The notes below the pieces were generated by a model. The model searched no databases and had not been told where the DNA came from. It was given only the letters and a program-made list of their open reading frames with translations. From an uncultured Pseudomonadota bacterium (lineage in GTDB: Bacteria; Pseudomonadota; Alphaproteobacteria; RF32; CAG-239): DNA of 64,000 nt. Where the stretch lies: assembly GCA_902799835.1 (NCBI GenBank), contig CADCCF010000001.1:186001-250000 (forward strand), in the 5' to 3' direction. The position numbers and the translations under genes are program-made. Below are positions 27,149 through 36,306 of this stretch, piece by piece; positions within the stretch are counted from its first letter, which is position 1; the number at the start of each line of letters is the position of its first letter.

Positions 27149-28831
27149 TTACCATTGAAGGTAATTCTTTCCCGCTTTATTCATTTTATCCAAATATCCT
27201 TCATTGTCATTATCCAGGTTAACCATCTTCAAAATAAAGCTGTTTGGCTCTCTTGTCGTATAAACGACATTAATTTTTGAATATTCAACTCCTTTGTTTG
27301 TCAAAATGTTGTAGAGGAGATTCAAGCGACGCTGTTGTAAAACGGTTGGGCGCGAAGCGTCAATCCTAACCTCCAGGTATGTGTTGCTGTCTTGAGCAGC
27401 TTTTGTGGCAAATGCTTGCACCCAACGCAAGGTTTGTCCTGATATCTCGGCCTTATTCGCTTGGAATGACATCCTTATTTCTCTTGGCATAATGGGAATA
27501 TTGCGATTTGCCTCGGCAGCACGTTTCAGATTCAATCTCGCTTGTTTCTTTAGCTTTAATTTATCAGTTGTATCGCTGAGTTTTTTCGTTAATTCCTTAG
27601 TTTTGTTTGTCAACAAAGAACCTAGCGACGACAACAATCCTTTTTTATCCTCTTTTTCATCATCATCCACACTGTCTTTTGCATCTTCTTCGTCAGGAAT
27701 CATTGACATTTCGGGTCCATCATCAATTTCCGTCAGCAAGCTTTTTTTCTCTTTGGCTTTTTCCAGTCGCATGGAAAGTGCATTCATAGCTCTTTCCTTT
27801 TTGTCATCAGATGAACCTTCGGGATAAGCCAATTTCGGCATCAAATTTTCGTTATCCGCCAATTTTTCAGGAAGAGGAATAATGAGATTTTTGACGGTCT
27901 CAGTAGCCACCTCTACACCTTTCTTTGGCTTATGCACATTTAAAGCCTCTTTTATTTCATCATCAGAAACATTATCTTTGCTGTTTGCAAGTTTGTTTCT
28001 CGATTGTCCGTTGCTTCGTGCTACCAACCAGGGATTATCGCGCATCTGCTGCCATTTTTTTTGCTCAGGTGCGTTTTCGGTCGCGATCTCTTCGGAGTTA
28101 GTCAAACTCTCAATCGGAACATTGTCAATCTTCATCGCTACATGATTAAGATTCTCAGCTTCACCCACGTCAACATTAATAGGGTGGGATGGCTTTTTTT
28201 CATATAGCAAAGGAAGCGGACTGTCCGGTTTGGAATCTACTTTATCGGCAACCTTAATCGCAGATGGGGCTTTTTCTGAAGGTTCAGTTTGCTTTTTCGG
28301 CGATTCAAGCTGCTTTTCTGGAGATGAGCCATCGTAGATTGCCAATTTTTCGGTTAAAGATTCTTCTGTCGCTTCAGAAGCATCTGCAACTTTAACTTCA
28401 TTGACCTCCGGGGCATAGACCACATCAGCATCAACAGTCAATTTCTCTAAAGGTTGTTCTTGAGAATAGACCACATCTGCTAAAAAGATTTTTTGATCTT
28501 CTTCGCCATCAGCACTAAGAGTTGCGTCATCTGTGAAAGGAATATCGCCATATTCCAGTTCATCAGCAACAATAATACCATCATCCGAAAGCGGGTATTC
28601 GTGTTCAGGCTCGCTTATCGGTTGAGGCTCTGCCAATACAGCTAGGTCAATTTTTTTAGTCGGATACTTTTTAGGGGTGATATCCTTGATAAATAATGAA
28701 ATATTTTTGTTGCTGATAGTCAAAGGGGCGGCTGCGGTTTTAGCCTGCAAAAAGGCTTTGCTGGCCACTGACATGGCAAGCATCGATACCGAAAAACTGC
28801 ATAGAAAAACTTTGAATGCTGTTTTTTGCAT
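27149..28831 (-). CDS. Exported protein with acidic linker and OmpA-like C-terminal domain
   Basis: 560 residues. The signal peptide ends near residue 28; residues 30-430 are low-complexity, rich in Glu, Asp, Pro, Ser and Lys, with no clear fold. The last 100 residues (from MREIRMSFQANKAEISGQTL) look like an OmpA-type peptidoglycan-binding fold: a strand-helix-strand pattern with QQRRLNLLYNILTNKGV where OmpA domains have their conserved xxRRAxxV helix. The match is by pattern only. First gene of the pil operon; it may tether the apparatus to the cell wall. Ribosome site AAGGGG precedes the ATG. Confidence 0.6.
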   Translation of the reverse strand: MQKTAFKVFLCSFSVSMLAMSVASKAFLQAKTAAAPLTISNKNISLFIKDITPKKYPTKKIDLAVLAEPQPISEPEHEYPLSDDGIIVADELEYGDIPFTDDATLSADGEEDQKIFLADVVYSQEQPLEKLTVDADVVYAPEVNEVKVADASEATEESLTEKLAIYDGSSPEKQLESPKKQTEPSEKAPSAIKVADKVDSKPDSPLPLLYEKKPSHPINVDVGEAENLNHVAMKIDNVPIESLTNSEEIATENAPEQKKWQQMRDNPWLVARSNGQSRNKLANSKDNVSDDEIKEALNVHKPKKGVEVATETVKNLIIPLPEKLADNENLMPKLAYPEGSSDDKKERAMNALSMRLEKAKEKKSLLTEIDDGPEMSMIPDEEDAKDSVDDDEKEDKKGLLSSLGSLLTNKTKELTKKLSDTTDKLKLKKQARLNLKRAAEANRNIPIMPREIRMSFQANKAEISGQTLRWVQAFATKAAQDSNTYLEVRIDASRPTVLQQRRLNLLYNILTNKGVEYSKINVVYTTREPNSFILKMVNLDNDNEGYLDKMNKAGKNYLQW

Positions 28832-28865
28832 TAATTCACCCCTTGAAACCTTGATAAATCAAAAT

Positions 28866-28886
28866 GCGACTCTTGGCAAGAGTCGC
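28866..28886. promoter_or_regulatory. Leader hairpin of the pil operon
   Basis: GCGACTCTT and AAGAGTCGC form a perfect 9-bp stem with a three-base loop, 35 bases upstream of the first pil-operon start codon. Read on the minus strand it is preceded by eight T and followed by ATTTTGATTT, so it could act as an attenuator or an mRNA-stabilising 5' stem. Confidence 0.5.
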
Positions 28887-29011
28887 GAAAAAAAATCCCC
28901 AGATTTGTGAATTTTTTTACAAAAATATTTTTAAAACCGCCTCTTTAACGGCTCAAAAAGAAATTTATGAATAAATAAAAAAAATGTAACACTTTTTAAG
29001 TAATTTATATG

Positions 29012-29028
29012 TTATACTGACAGTATAA
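29012..29028. promoter_or_regulatory. Palindrome in the pil / virB6-like divergent control region
   Basis: TTATACT-gac-AGTATAA is a perfect 7-bp inverted repeat with a three-base spacer, 30 bases upstream of the VirB6-like start and in the shared 227-base region with the divergent pil operon. Its TATACT half could double as a -10 element. It shares the AGTATA half-site with a larger palindrome at 61410-61438. Confidence 0.4.
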
Positions 29029-29058
29029 GTGCACTTTTTGGAAACGGACTGTTTGATA

Positions 29059-31632
29059 ATGCCCAATATGTCGTTTAAATGGCTGTTTTTAGTTGGTCTG
29101 ATGTTTTTCGGACAGATTTCGTTTGTTGCGGCGCAAGCGCAAGCTCAAACTACCAGCACACGCCAAAATATTAGCGGGTTGAGTGGTGTTTATGCGCAAA
29201 ATTATCGTGATTTTGTTGATGAAAAACAGCTTGCAGGTCTGAAAGAGTTAGCCGCCAATCAAGTATATTGCGGAACCGTAAATAACATTTGTAATACAGA
29301 CACTCAGGTTTGTATAAAATGTTCGCGTAACAGCAAATCATTTGGAGGTTATTATCAATCCAATCAGAGGCAAGAGGGCTATTGTGCTCCGCGTTCCAGT
29401 AATAGTAATAAAGTAATCGGCACCAGAGAAGCTTGGAAGCTTGCAGAAAAAGCCTCCGGTTGTTTTGCTGATGCATGGGAAGCAAAGAGAGATGCTGAAG
29501 GAAGAAGTGGTTGGGGTAATTTTTGGGCTGGCGTGTGGGATGTCATAGATGATGTTGACTACACCATCTCAGCTGAACCCAATGGCTTTTTGGAAGAAAA
29601 ATACGTAAATACCTTTTTTGGTTTAGTTCAATTGAGTAATAATGATAAAGAACGCACCTTTTGCAATCCTAATGATGAAACTGAATGCTATATGCTGTTC
29701 AGTGATTCGGACAGTTCATCATTGGCCTATGGTGGGGCTCGAAAGACCAAAGATGGCGGTAAGAATATTTCGCGCGGTTGTGAGGTTTTGCCCATAAAAA
29801 TATACAATTTAAGTAAGTGCTTTTTCTGTCCATTGTCAGCTGCAGTTTTTGATGCGGCAAATTCAATAACTTCATTATCGTTCAAAAAACTAGGTGGAGC
29901 TTTTCGCAAATTATTGGTAGTGGCGTTCGCTTTGTGGTTGGCTTTTTCATCTTTGAAAATTGTCTTTACTTATACCAAACAAGATGGCAATAAATATCTG
30001 TCATCTATTTTGGTGCAAGGCGGTAAATTTCTTTTTGCTTACCTTTTACTGGCAAATTCCTATGATGTGTTTGCCTATTTTATTTCACCTATCTTAAAGA
30101 CCGGAATATCTATGGCATTAAATATCGGTGCGACCAATGTGTCGCCGTTAAATTATGTTCCAAGCGCAATAGAAAGTGACCAATATTATAATGCCGGCAA
30201 TCTTTATGGTGAGATAGAACTGTTTTTAGCCGGAGTTCAAGCACAACTTTCGGTTATGCAAGGAATTGGCACAACTTTGTTTTGCGTTGGTTTTCACCAA
30301 ATTACCATGATAACCGGAATTTCCGATATTACAGGATTTCTTGGTAGTTTTATAACAGGTATTCAAATAGTGCTACTGGGTGCAGTTTTATTTGTTTTTG
30401 CTATATTACTTACGGTTTCATTCGGTTTTTATTTTTTGGATGCAATTATACAATTGGCAATTTTGGGAGCCATGATGCCGTTAATGATTGCCGGATGGCC
30501 TTTTAAGATAACCTCCAGCTATGCCAACATCGGCAAGGAGATGTTGCTTAATGTCTTTTTCACCATATTCTTTATCGGCTTTGTCGTAAGTGTGGAAATC
30601 AATCTTATTGATAAAGCTTTAGAAGAAATCAATCGAGCCAGTGTATACGAAGCAACTACCATATATAATGACGATGGCAGTGTATTGGAAGAAGGCGATG
30701 CCTACAATCGCAGTGGCGGATTAGGTGGATTGTTCGAGGCAATTAACAATCAAAACGGTGACCGAATTCGTGATTTGGCCAGTATAGGTTTTTCGGGATT
30801 TTTGATACTGCTATTTGCCTGTTTCTTCGGCTTCCAGTTCGTTTCGAATGTACCAAAGCTGGCCGATAAACTGGCTGAAGGCGCCAATACCGGTGTTGCA
30901 GTAAAGGCTGGTACGGCTATGGCTTCGGTAGCAAAAGGGGCTGCCAATGTTGCAACCAAGCCGTTTAGAGAGATGGCAAGAGAAAGATGGGTAGCAAGAG
31001 GAGGTGCCTTGGGTGCTTTTGGCCGAGTTTTGAAAGCTCCGGGTAAGGTTGCCGGTTTGCTTGGTCGCAGCAAGACCTTTTCAGCATTAGGAAGAACTGG
31101 CGTAGGAAGAGGATTAAATGCCGCTAAAGATGGAGTTAGAGGCTTTACAGGCGGGCTTTTGAATAAAACAGGAAATTGGGTAAATAATAAATTAGGTAGC
31201 GCAACCAAAGGGTTAGGTGCCAAATGGACATCGGCTGGACGTAACGCCATCAGTAATGGACGTGCTCAAAAAGGCGTGGGCGGATTTTTCCAAAGAATGG
31301 GCGGAGGCATTGCAAGAAAAGCCGGTCAAATGGTTACCGGTGTAGGAAATAAAACAAAAAACTTTGGAAGCCAGCTTGATAATGTTAGTCAAACTGTGGC
31401 AGAGGGTGGTATTTTTGGTAGAAAGGGTATTGCCCAATCATTTGGTACAAAACTGGAGACTAAAGGTAAGGAAATGGCAAAAAGACGCTTGGCTGCTGAA
31501 AAAGAGGCCGGCTTAAGAAATAGATTTGAGGCTGATTTTATGCGAAAATATGGTCGTTTGCCGACCAGTGCGGAAACGTCAAGCGGTGTGAAATCGCTTA
31601 AAGCAAAAAAAGCAAACAAGATTTGGGGTTAG
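29059..31632 (+). CDS. VirB6/TrbL-like T4SS inner-membrane protein with long basic C-terminal tail
   Basis: 857 residues from the ATG at 29059 (a GTG 30 bases upstream is possible). A signal peptide precedes a Cys-rich periplasmic region (about ten cysteines before residue 260, including CFFCP). At least six hydrophobic segments follow between residues about 285 and 610, containing AILGAMMPLMIAGWPF. This topology and the CxxCP-then-helix pattern fit VirB6/TrbL proteins that form the inner-membrane part of type IV secretion systems. The last 230 residues are Gly/Ala/Arg/Lys-rich and probably cytoplasmic, as in the extended VirB6 proteins of Rickettsiales. It abuts the convergent xerD end. Confidence 0.72.
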   Translation: MPNMSFKWLFLVGLMFFGQISFVAAQAQAQTTSTRQNISGLSGVYAQNYRDFVDEKQLAGLKELAANQVYCGTVNNICNTDTQVCIKCSRNSKSFGGYYQSNQRQEGYCAPRSSNSNKVIGTREAWKLAEKASGCFADAWEAKRDAEGRSGWGNFWAGVWDVIDDVDYTISAEPNGFLEEKYVNTFFGLVQLSNNDKERTFCNPNDETECYMLFSDSDSSSLAYGGARKTKDGGKNISRGCEVLPIKIYNLSKCFFCPLSAAVFDAANSITSLSFKKLGGAFRKLLVVAFALWLAFSSLKIVFTYTKQDGNKYLSSILVQGGKFLFAYLLLANSYDVFAYFISPILKTGISMALNIGATNVSPLNYVPSAIESDQYYNAGNLYGEIELFLAGVQAQLSVMQGIGTTLFCVGFHQITMITGISDITGFLGSFITGIQIVLLGAVLFVFAILLTVSFGFYFLDAIIQLAILGAMMPLMIAGWPFKITSSYANIGKEMLLNVFFTIFFIGFVVSVEINLIDKALEEINRASVYEATTIYNDDGSVLEEGDAYNRSGGLGGLFEAINNQNGDRIRDLASIGFSGFLILLFACFFGFQFVSNVPKLADKLAEGANTGVAVKAGTAMASVAKGAANVATKPFREMARERWVARGGALGAFGRVLKAPGKVAGLLGRSKTFSALGRTGVGRGLNAAKDGVRGFTGGLLNKTGNWVNNKLGSATKGLGAKWTSAGRNAISNGRAQKGVGGFFQRMGGGIARKAGQMVTGVGNKTKNFGSQLDNVSQTVAEGGIFGRKGIAQSFGTKLETKGKEMAKRRLAAEKEAGLRNRFEADFMRKYGRLPTSAETSSGVKSLKAKKANKIWG

Positions 31633-32532
31633 CTACATCCCTTGCAACGGGTGCTTTTGCAAAACATCTTCAATCAGGTGCGCCGCGGTGGTGTGAGTAT
31701 AAATTTGGGTGGTCGAGATATCTTTGTGACCTAACATGGCTTGTACCGAGCGCAAATCTGCTTGTTTATCCAGCAAATGCGTAGCAAAAGAATGTCGCAA
31801 CACATGGGGTGATACCCGACTGGGAGCAATACCGGCTATTATAGCCAGTTTTTTGACATTTTTATAAAAACCATCGCGAGTGAGATGTCCGCTCAAAGAG
31901 CGTAGCGAGGGAAACAAAAAGCGGCTTTCTTTTCTGCCTAACCATATTTTGCGTTGTTCTATCCAGTTCAACACACTGTCCAAAGCAGTATCAGCAATCG
32001 GTATCAAACGCTCTTTTGATCCTTTGCCTTTGACCAACAACTGATGTTGTTTGGCATTGAGGCAATTAAGCGGTAATGACACCAATTCGGACACTCTCAA
32101 TCCGCAAGCATACATTAATTTTAGCATTACTGCCGTGCGTTTGTGTGACAAATCGTCAACGCCTTGGGCAGCATTGATAATGTCATTGATTTCATCGCGT
32201 GTCAAAAATTTAGGAATCGCCCGACCTCTTTTGGGGTTATCTACTTCGGCGAACGGATTTTCATCCGTGATTTTTTCCGAAAGCAAAAACTTATAAAAAT
32301 CACGCATTGCCGATAATTTGCGGGCTACCGAATTTGGCTCAAAGCCGTTCTTGGTCAAATATTGAGAAAAGGCGATGGCATCCTCGACTTCTGCTTCGGC
32401 GACATCTTCTTTGTAAAACTCTAAAAACTGCATCAAATCAGAGCGATAGGCATTTATGGTATTAACTGACACACCCTTTTCAGCAACACAGGCATCCAAA
32501 AAAAGCTCTATTTTTTGCGAATTTTTATCCAT
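31633..32532 (-). CDS. xerD: Tyrosine recombinase XerD/XerC
   Basis: 299 residues, standard Xer size. A SAM-like core-binding N-terminal domain is followed by the catalytic domain with the R-K-H-R-H-Y set: Arg in ACGLRVSELVSL, Lys in KGKGSKER, HVLRHSFATH, GH in LGHKDISTT, and the nucleophile Tyr in QIYTH. Xer recombinases resolve chromosome dimers at dif. The general form and lack of neighbouring att-like repeats argue for the housekeeping enzyme rather than an element integrase. XerC and XerD cannot be separated safely here. It starts six bases after a 41-codon upstream gene. Confidence 0.88.
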   Translation of the reverse strand: MDKNSQKIELFLDACVAEKGVSVNTINAYRSDLMQFLEFYKEDVAEAEVEDAIAFSQYLTKNGFEPNSVARKLSAMRDFYKFLLSEKITDENPFAEVDNPKRGRAIPKFLTRDEINDIINAAQGVDDLSHKRTAVMLKLMYACGLRVSELVSLPLNCLNAKQHQLLVKGKGSKERLIPIADTALDSVLNWIEQRKIWLGRKESRFLFPSLRSLSGHLTRDGFYKNVKKLAIIAGIAPSRVSPHVLRHSFATHLLDKQADLRSVQAMLGHKDISTTQIYTHTTAAHLIEDVLQKHPLQGM

Positions 32533-32538
32533 GGGCAA

Positions 32539-32664
32539 TTATTTTATGGTTACTTCGACTTGTTCTTGTTTTACGGGAAAATCCAAAGTCACGGCAGCCC
32601 CAACCGCCAACAGCAATACAATGGCTAATATATAATAGATTACATTTGATTTTTTATTGCGCAT
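32539..32664 (-). CDS. 41-residue single-span membrane protein upstream of xerD
   Basis: A short frame starting at ATG 32664 with an AAGGATG ribosome site eight bases upstream. It encodes a basic N-terminus (MRNKKSN), a hydrophobic helix (VIYYILAIVLLLAVGAAVTL) and a short acidic tail. Its stop lies six bases before the xerD start, so the two are likely translated from one message. No family recognised; the strong ribosome site and coupled spacing are the evidence that it is real. Confidence 0.6.
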   Translation of the reverse strand: MRNKKSNVIYYILAIVLLLAVGAAVTLDFPVKQEQVEVTIK

Positions 32665-32753
32665 TTTGTTTCATCCTTAACTGAAAAATTTTATTGCCAA
32701 ATATTCACATTATATATATAGTTAACACAATAAGATTGAAAGATAAACCAAAA

Positions 32754-33290
32754 ATGAAGATACAAACAGATAAAATAATTTTGTTGGTTGGTTTGATGGG
32801 AAGCGGTAAAACTTCGGTTGGTCGCAAATTGGCTCAAAAACTGGGGTTGCCTTTTGTTGATGCTGATTCTGAAATTGAAAAGGCGGCGGGGCTCAACCTT
32901 GTTGAAGTACTGAAATGTTTTGGTACGGAAGAATATCGCGCCGGCGAAGCTCGCGTAATGAAACGCCTGCTCAATGGCAAGCCCTGTGTTTTAGCTTCCG
33001 GCGGCGGCTCATTTGTCTGCGAACAAACCCGAGATTTGGCAAAACAAAAAGCTATTACGGTGTGGCTTAAAGCCGATGCCGATTTGCTGTGTAAACGCAC
33101 TGCCGGCCGCAAACGTCGTCCTTTTCTTGACGGGTTTGATAATGAACTTAAAAAACATATAGAATCATACATCAAAGAAGAATATCCGTACTATTCAAAA
33201 GCTGACATTGTGGTTGAGAGCAAAGATGAACATGTCGCTGATACAGCGACAAGAGTTGTTGAAGCATTAGATAATTTTTTAAACGAATAA
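32754..33290 (+). CDS. aroK: Shikimate kinase
   Basis: 178 residues. It phosphorylates shikimate at the 3-OH with ATP in the chorismate pathway. Visible are Walker A GLMGSGKTSVGRKLA, the DADSEIE metal/shikimate site, the EYRAGEARV helix, GGGSF and the lid region RTAGRKRRPFL. The ATG at 32754 begins just before the first strand; the longer frame from 32694 adds a sequence that does not fit the fold. It is divergent from the xerD unit. aroB, often next to aroK, is absent: a ROK kinase follows instead. Confidence 0.95.
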   Translation: MKIQTDKIILLVGLMGSGKTSVGRKLAQKLGLPFVDADSEIEKAAGLNLVEVLKCFGTEEYRAGEARVMKRLLNGKPCVLASGGGSFVCEQTRDLAKQKAITVWLKADADLLCKRTAGRKRRPFLDGFDNELKKHIESYIKEEYPYYSKADIVVESKDEHVADTATRVVEALDNFLNE

Positions 33291-33300
33291 TGGAGGTCTT

Positions 33301-34173
33301 ATGAAAAAAGTTTTATCTTTTGATATCGGGGGCACCAAGATAGCTTATTCTATTATTGATGAAAATGGTCAGTTTGTTTGTGATGTGATGAAAGTTTCTA
33401 CTCCGGATACAGCCGAAGGAATTCGTGATTTTTTTAAAAAGACCATCAAAGATTACTACGCCGATATTAATGGAGTGGCTTTTTCAACAGCCGGAGCTGT
33501 CAATCATGAGGGAACTCGTATAACTTCATTTACCGGTAATTTGCCTCAAGGTTATAACGAAACAGATTTTGTAAAATTAACCGACAAGCCTGTATTGGTT
33601 GAAAATGATGCCAATTCAGCAGCTTGGGCCGAATACAAACTCGGGGCGGCTCAAGGATGCTGCGATGCCGTTGTTTTGGCAATCGGCACCGGAGTTGGAT
33701 CAGGTATTATTGTTAATGGCAAATTATTGAAAGGGAAATCCGGTGCTGCCGGAGAAATGCATTTTCCAATAGATTCCGGACACAAACGCGTCTGCCGTGG
33801 TTGTGGACAGCCGGATTGTTTTGAATCTTTTGCTTCCGGAACCGGACTTGCCATGAGCGCACAAGCTGTTATGGGCGAAAATGCAACCACCTATGATGTA
33901 ATTGCCGGAAAAAATAAAGGCGATTCTTTAGCTATTCAAGTTTTTAACGAGTGGCAAAATTATCTGACCAAAGGTATGATAATGCTGGGCAATGTATTTG
34001 ATCCCGAAAAGATTGTTTTGTCAGGCTCATTAGCTCAATTTGTTGAATATGAAAAAGTTGAAAAGACAATAAATGAAGCAATTTTAACTCAGCCTTTGCA
34101 AGTTTGTCCTGCCAAATTTGAAAACAATGCCGGTATGTTGGGAGCGGGGTTGTTGTTACTGGAAAAGTTGTAA
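33301..34173 (+). CDS. ROK family sugar kinase
   Basis: 290 residues. N-terminal FDIGGTKIAYSI (phosphate-binding), VENDANSAAWAEYKLG (catalytic Asp), IGTGVGSGIIVNGKL, and the ROK zinc site with CRGCGQPDCFES preceded by a His. These mark a ROK kinase of the glucokinase / N-acetylmannosamine kinase group; the exact sugar is not readable from sequence. GGAGG precedes the ATG. It lies 10 bases after aroK and overlaps the phosphatase gene by one base, suggesting a three-gene unit. Confidence 0.92.
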   Translation: MKKVLSFDIGGTKIAYSIIDENGQFVCDVMKVSTPDTAEGIRDFFKKTIKDYYADINGVAFSTAGAVNHEGTRITSFTGNLPQGYNETDFVKLTDKPVLVENDANSAAWAEYKLGAAQGCCDAVVLAIGTGVGSGIIVNGKLLKGKSGAAGEMHFPIDSGHKRVCRGCGQPDCFESFASGTGLAMSAQAVMGENATTYDVIAGKNKGDSLAIQVFNEWQNYLTKGMIMLGNVFDPEKIVLSGSLAQFVEYEKVEKTINEAILTQPLQVCPAKFENNAGMLGAGLLLLEKL

Positions 34174-34754
34174 TGCACAAGGATTTTTATCTTTTTCGGC
34201 ATGGCGAAACTGACTACAATCAGCAGCGCCGTTGGCAAGGACAAGGTGTCAATCTTGGTCTTAATGCAAACGGGGTTGCTCAAGTGCAAAATTTGGCTGA
34301 AAAACTGCGAGATAAGAAAATTGAAGTTATTTATTCGTCACCATTGAAGAGAGCTGTGCAAACCGCGCAGGCTGTGGCTAAAATTAACAATGCTCCTATC
34401 AAGATACTTGATGACCTAATTGAAGGAAGCCTCGGGGATTGCGAGGGTGCATTTCGTGACGATGTTGCTAAAAAATATCCTGAAATTTGGGATATTTGGT
34501 ACGGCGATAACGATATTATGGATGTGCGTTGGCCTAATGGTGAAAGTAAATTGGAAGTCCAACAACGAATGGTCAGAGCCTTTGACTTGATGGCATTGTC
34601 ACCTGAAAAGGTTATCGGAGTGGCCTCACATGGTGCGGCAATGCGTTATTTTTTACTCAAATTCGGTTATGGCCCTCACAAAATGGCAAATACTGCACTC
34701 TTTCATCTCGTATTTGAAGATGGAAAGTGGAGCTTGCTTGAAAGCAATTTATAG
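34173..34754 (+). CDS. Histidine phosphatase family protein
   Basis: 193 residues of the phosphoglycerate-mutase-like superfamily. The catalytic FRHGETDYN motif is near residue 8, the second conserved Arg in SSPLKRAVQTAQ, the acid EGSLGDCEG, and the second catalytic His in VASHGAAMR. Substrate unknown; such enzymes hydrolyse a range of phosphomonoesters including sugar phosphates, which would fit its coupling (one-base overlap) to the upstream ROK kinase. Its 3' end overlaps the convergent DUF1349 gene by six bases. Confidence 0.92.
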   Translation: MHKDFYLFRHGETDYNQQRRWQGQGVNLGLNANGVAQVQNLAEKLRDKKIEVIYSSPLKRAVQTAQAVAKINNAPIKILDDLIEGSLGDCEGAFRDDVAKKYPEIWDIWYGDNDIMDVRWPNGESKLEVQQRMVRAFDLMALSPEKVIGVASHGAAMRYFLLKFGYGPHKMANTALFHLVFEDGKWSLLESNL

Positions 34755-35318
34755 CATTTTTAGGTTAACTTCTTCTAAAATACACTCAAAACTCTCGTCT
34801 TTTGGTGCACAAGCATATGTCCCGACTTTTAATGCTCCGAGGGCTTTTGGTAGATGAATTATCCTCAAAGTCTGATAATTTTCACCGTCAGTTGAATAAT
34901 ACGCTACGAAATCTTTATAACAACGTTTTAACTTAAACCACAAAGTATGGGTTTCGCGCGGAATGTCATGCATTGACCAATCAGAGGTTCCCTGATTTGC
35001 TGCAATTACTCCAATCTGAGGATTATAAATATTAGGTGATAAGAGACCTAATTTTATCCAGTTTTGTTCATCGATCCTAACCATAGCTCCGCACTGAGCA
35101 GAATCCTTAATTTGCTCAAAAAACCATTTGCAGTCTAAAACAAAATTGTTATTTTGATAAGCTGCAAAAAAATGTCCGTTATCTTTGCAAAAACCTCCGT
35201 CAATATTCTGCCAAAAATCAGTCGATTTTTGCGCCGTAATTTGCAAACCGCTTTCGGTAAAACTGACATTTTCCGGCTCATTAATCCAATCAAAATTGCG
35301 AATATTGTCCAAGATCAT
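34749..35318 (-). CDS. DUF1349 family protein (concanavalin A-like fold)
   Basis: 189 residues matching the DUF1349 pattern: GLQITAQKSTDFWQNIDGGF near the start, then DCKWFFEQIKDSAQCGAMVR with EQNWIKLG, the WFKLKR segment, and AYYSTDGENYQTLRI followed by VGTYACAP. The fold is a beta sandwich like lectins/glucanases; biological role not known. The start overlaps the stop of the CbpA-like gene (TGATG), so it is translated as a unit with it. Confidence 0.85.
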   Translation of the reverse strand: MILDNIRNFDWINEPENVSFTESGLQITAQKSTDFWQNIDGGFCKDNGHFFAAYQNNNFVLDCKWFFEQIKDSAQCGAMVRIDEQNWIKLGLLSPNIYNPQIGVIAANQGTSDWSMHDIPRETHTLWFKLKRCYKDFVAYYSTDGENYQTLRIIHLPKALGALKVGTYACAPKDESFECILEEVNLKML

Positions 35319-36232
35319 CAAAAGGTCCTAATATTTTCGTCCGGCATTGCCAGCATAGCTTTTTCCAAGTTTTCATTTTTGGTTTTAGGCATGATTATCT
35401 TTAAGGTCATAATCTGGTCGCCGCCTTTAATTCCTTTGCCTTTAAGCCGTAATTTTTCACCACTTGAGGCATAAGGCGGAATGTTAACTGCAACCTTACC
35501 ATTAATTGTCGGTACGGTAACCTTAGCACCTAATACTGCTTCTTTCAAGGTTATCGGCAAATCCAGCAAAATGTTTCTATCTGACAAGCTGAAGTAAGGG
35601 TGTTGATCGACATTCAGCGTTATCAGAACATCACCATTTTGCCCTCCGTTAATACCAGCCTCGCCCAAACCTTTTAATCTCAAAGTTTGTCCCGATATGG
35701 TACCTGCCGGAATTTTAACATTTATATTTTTGCCGTTAATACTGACATTTTTTTCCTCACCGCGAGCTGCCGCCAAAAAGTCTACGCGCATGGTATAATT
35801 TATATCACGTCCTTTAGTCGCACGCCGCGGGTTTTGACCGAAAGGGAATCCTTGTTGTCCGGCAAAAGAAGAAAAAATATCTTCACCAAATAATGATGAA
35901 AAATCAAATCCGCCGTTAGAAGATTGAAAGCCACCACCAAACGGATTGCCGCTATACGAGTGAAACCCACTGTTTCCATTTCCAAAACCGGCGCCAAAAC
36001 CGGTGGGTTTGCCATCACAATCAATTTCATTATTATCGTACTTACGACGCTTTTCCTTATCTCCCAAAATATCATAGGCACAAGAAATTTCTTTAAATTT
36101 CTCGGCGGCATCTTTATTGTCCTTGTTTAAGTCGGGATGATATTGTCTGGCCAGTTTACGATAAGCCGATTTTATTTCAGCTTCACTGGCATTTTTATTT
36201 ACTCCCAAAACCTGATATAAATCTTTATTCAT
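35318..36232 (-). CDS. CbpA/DnaJ-class co-chaperone
   Basis: 304 residues: an N-terminal J domain with the HPD motif ([20 protein letters not shown]), a Gly/Phe-rich linker, and two C-terminal substrate-binding beta domains. There is no cysteine-rich zinc region, so this is a class II (CbpA/DnaJ2-type) Hsp40 that stimulates DnaK. The ATG at 36232 is chosen over one six bases upstream because AAGG lies seven bases before it. Next downstream gene is DUF1349. Confidence 0.93.
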   Translation of the reverse strand: MNKDLYQVLGVNKNASEAEIKSAYRKLARQYHPDLNKDNKDAAEKFKEISCAYDILGDKEKRRKYDNNEIDCDGKPTGFGAGFGNGNSGFHSYSGNPFGGGFQSSNGGFDFSSLFGEDIFSSFAGQQGFPFGQNPRRATKGRDINYTMRVDFLAAARGEEKNVSINGKNINVKIPAGTISGQTLRLKGLGEAGINGGQNGDVLITLNVDQHPYFSLSDRNILLDLPITLKEAVLGAKVTVPTINGKVAVNIPPYASSGEKLRLKGKGIKGGDQIMTLKIIMPKTKNENLEKAMLAMPDENIRTF

Positions 36233-36306
36233 GACCATACCTTAAAATAAAACATCTTCCACTGTTTTATATAGGAATATAAAAAGTCTATTGCAAGTAA
36301 ACGGGA

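Noticed and set aside
30750-31250. 166-codon antisense open frame inside the VirB6-like gene
   Set aside because: It mirrors the Gly/Ala/Lys-rich tail on the opposite strand, has Pro/Leu/Ala-biased composition typical of a shadow frame, and has no ribosome site.
31633-32532. xerD as integrase of an integrative conjugative element containing the VirB6-like gene
   Set aside because: Its size and motifs are those of the housekeeping Xer recombinase, it is coupled to a small chromosomal gene, and there are no relaxase or att-like repeats.
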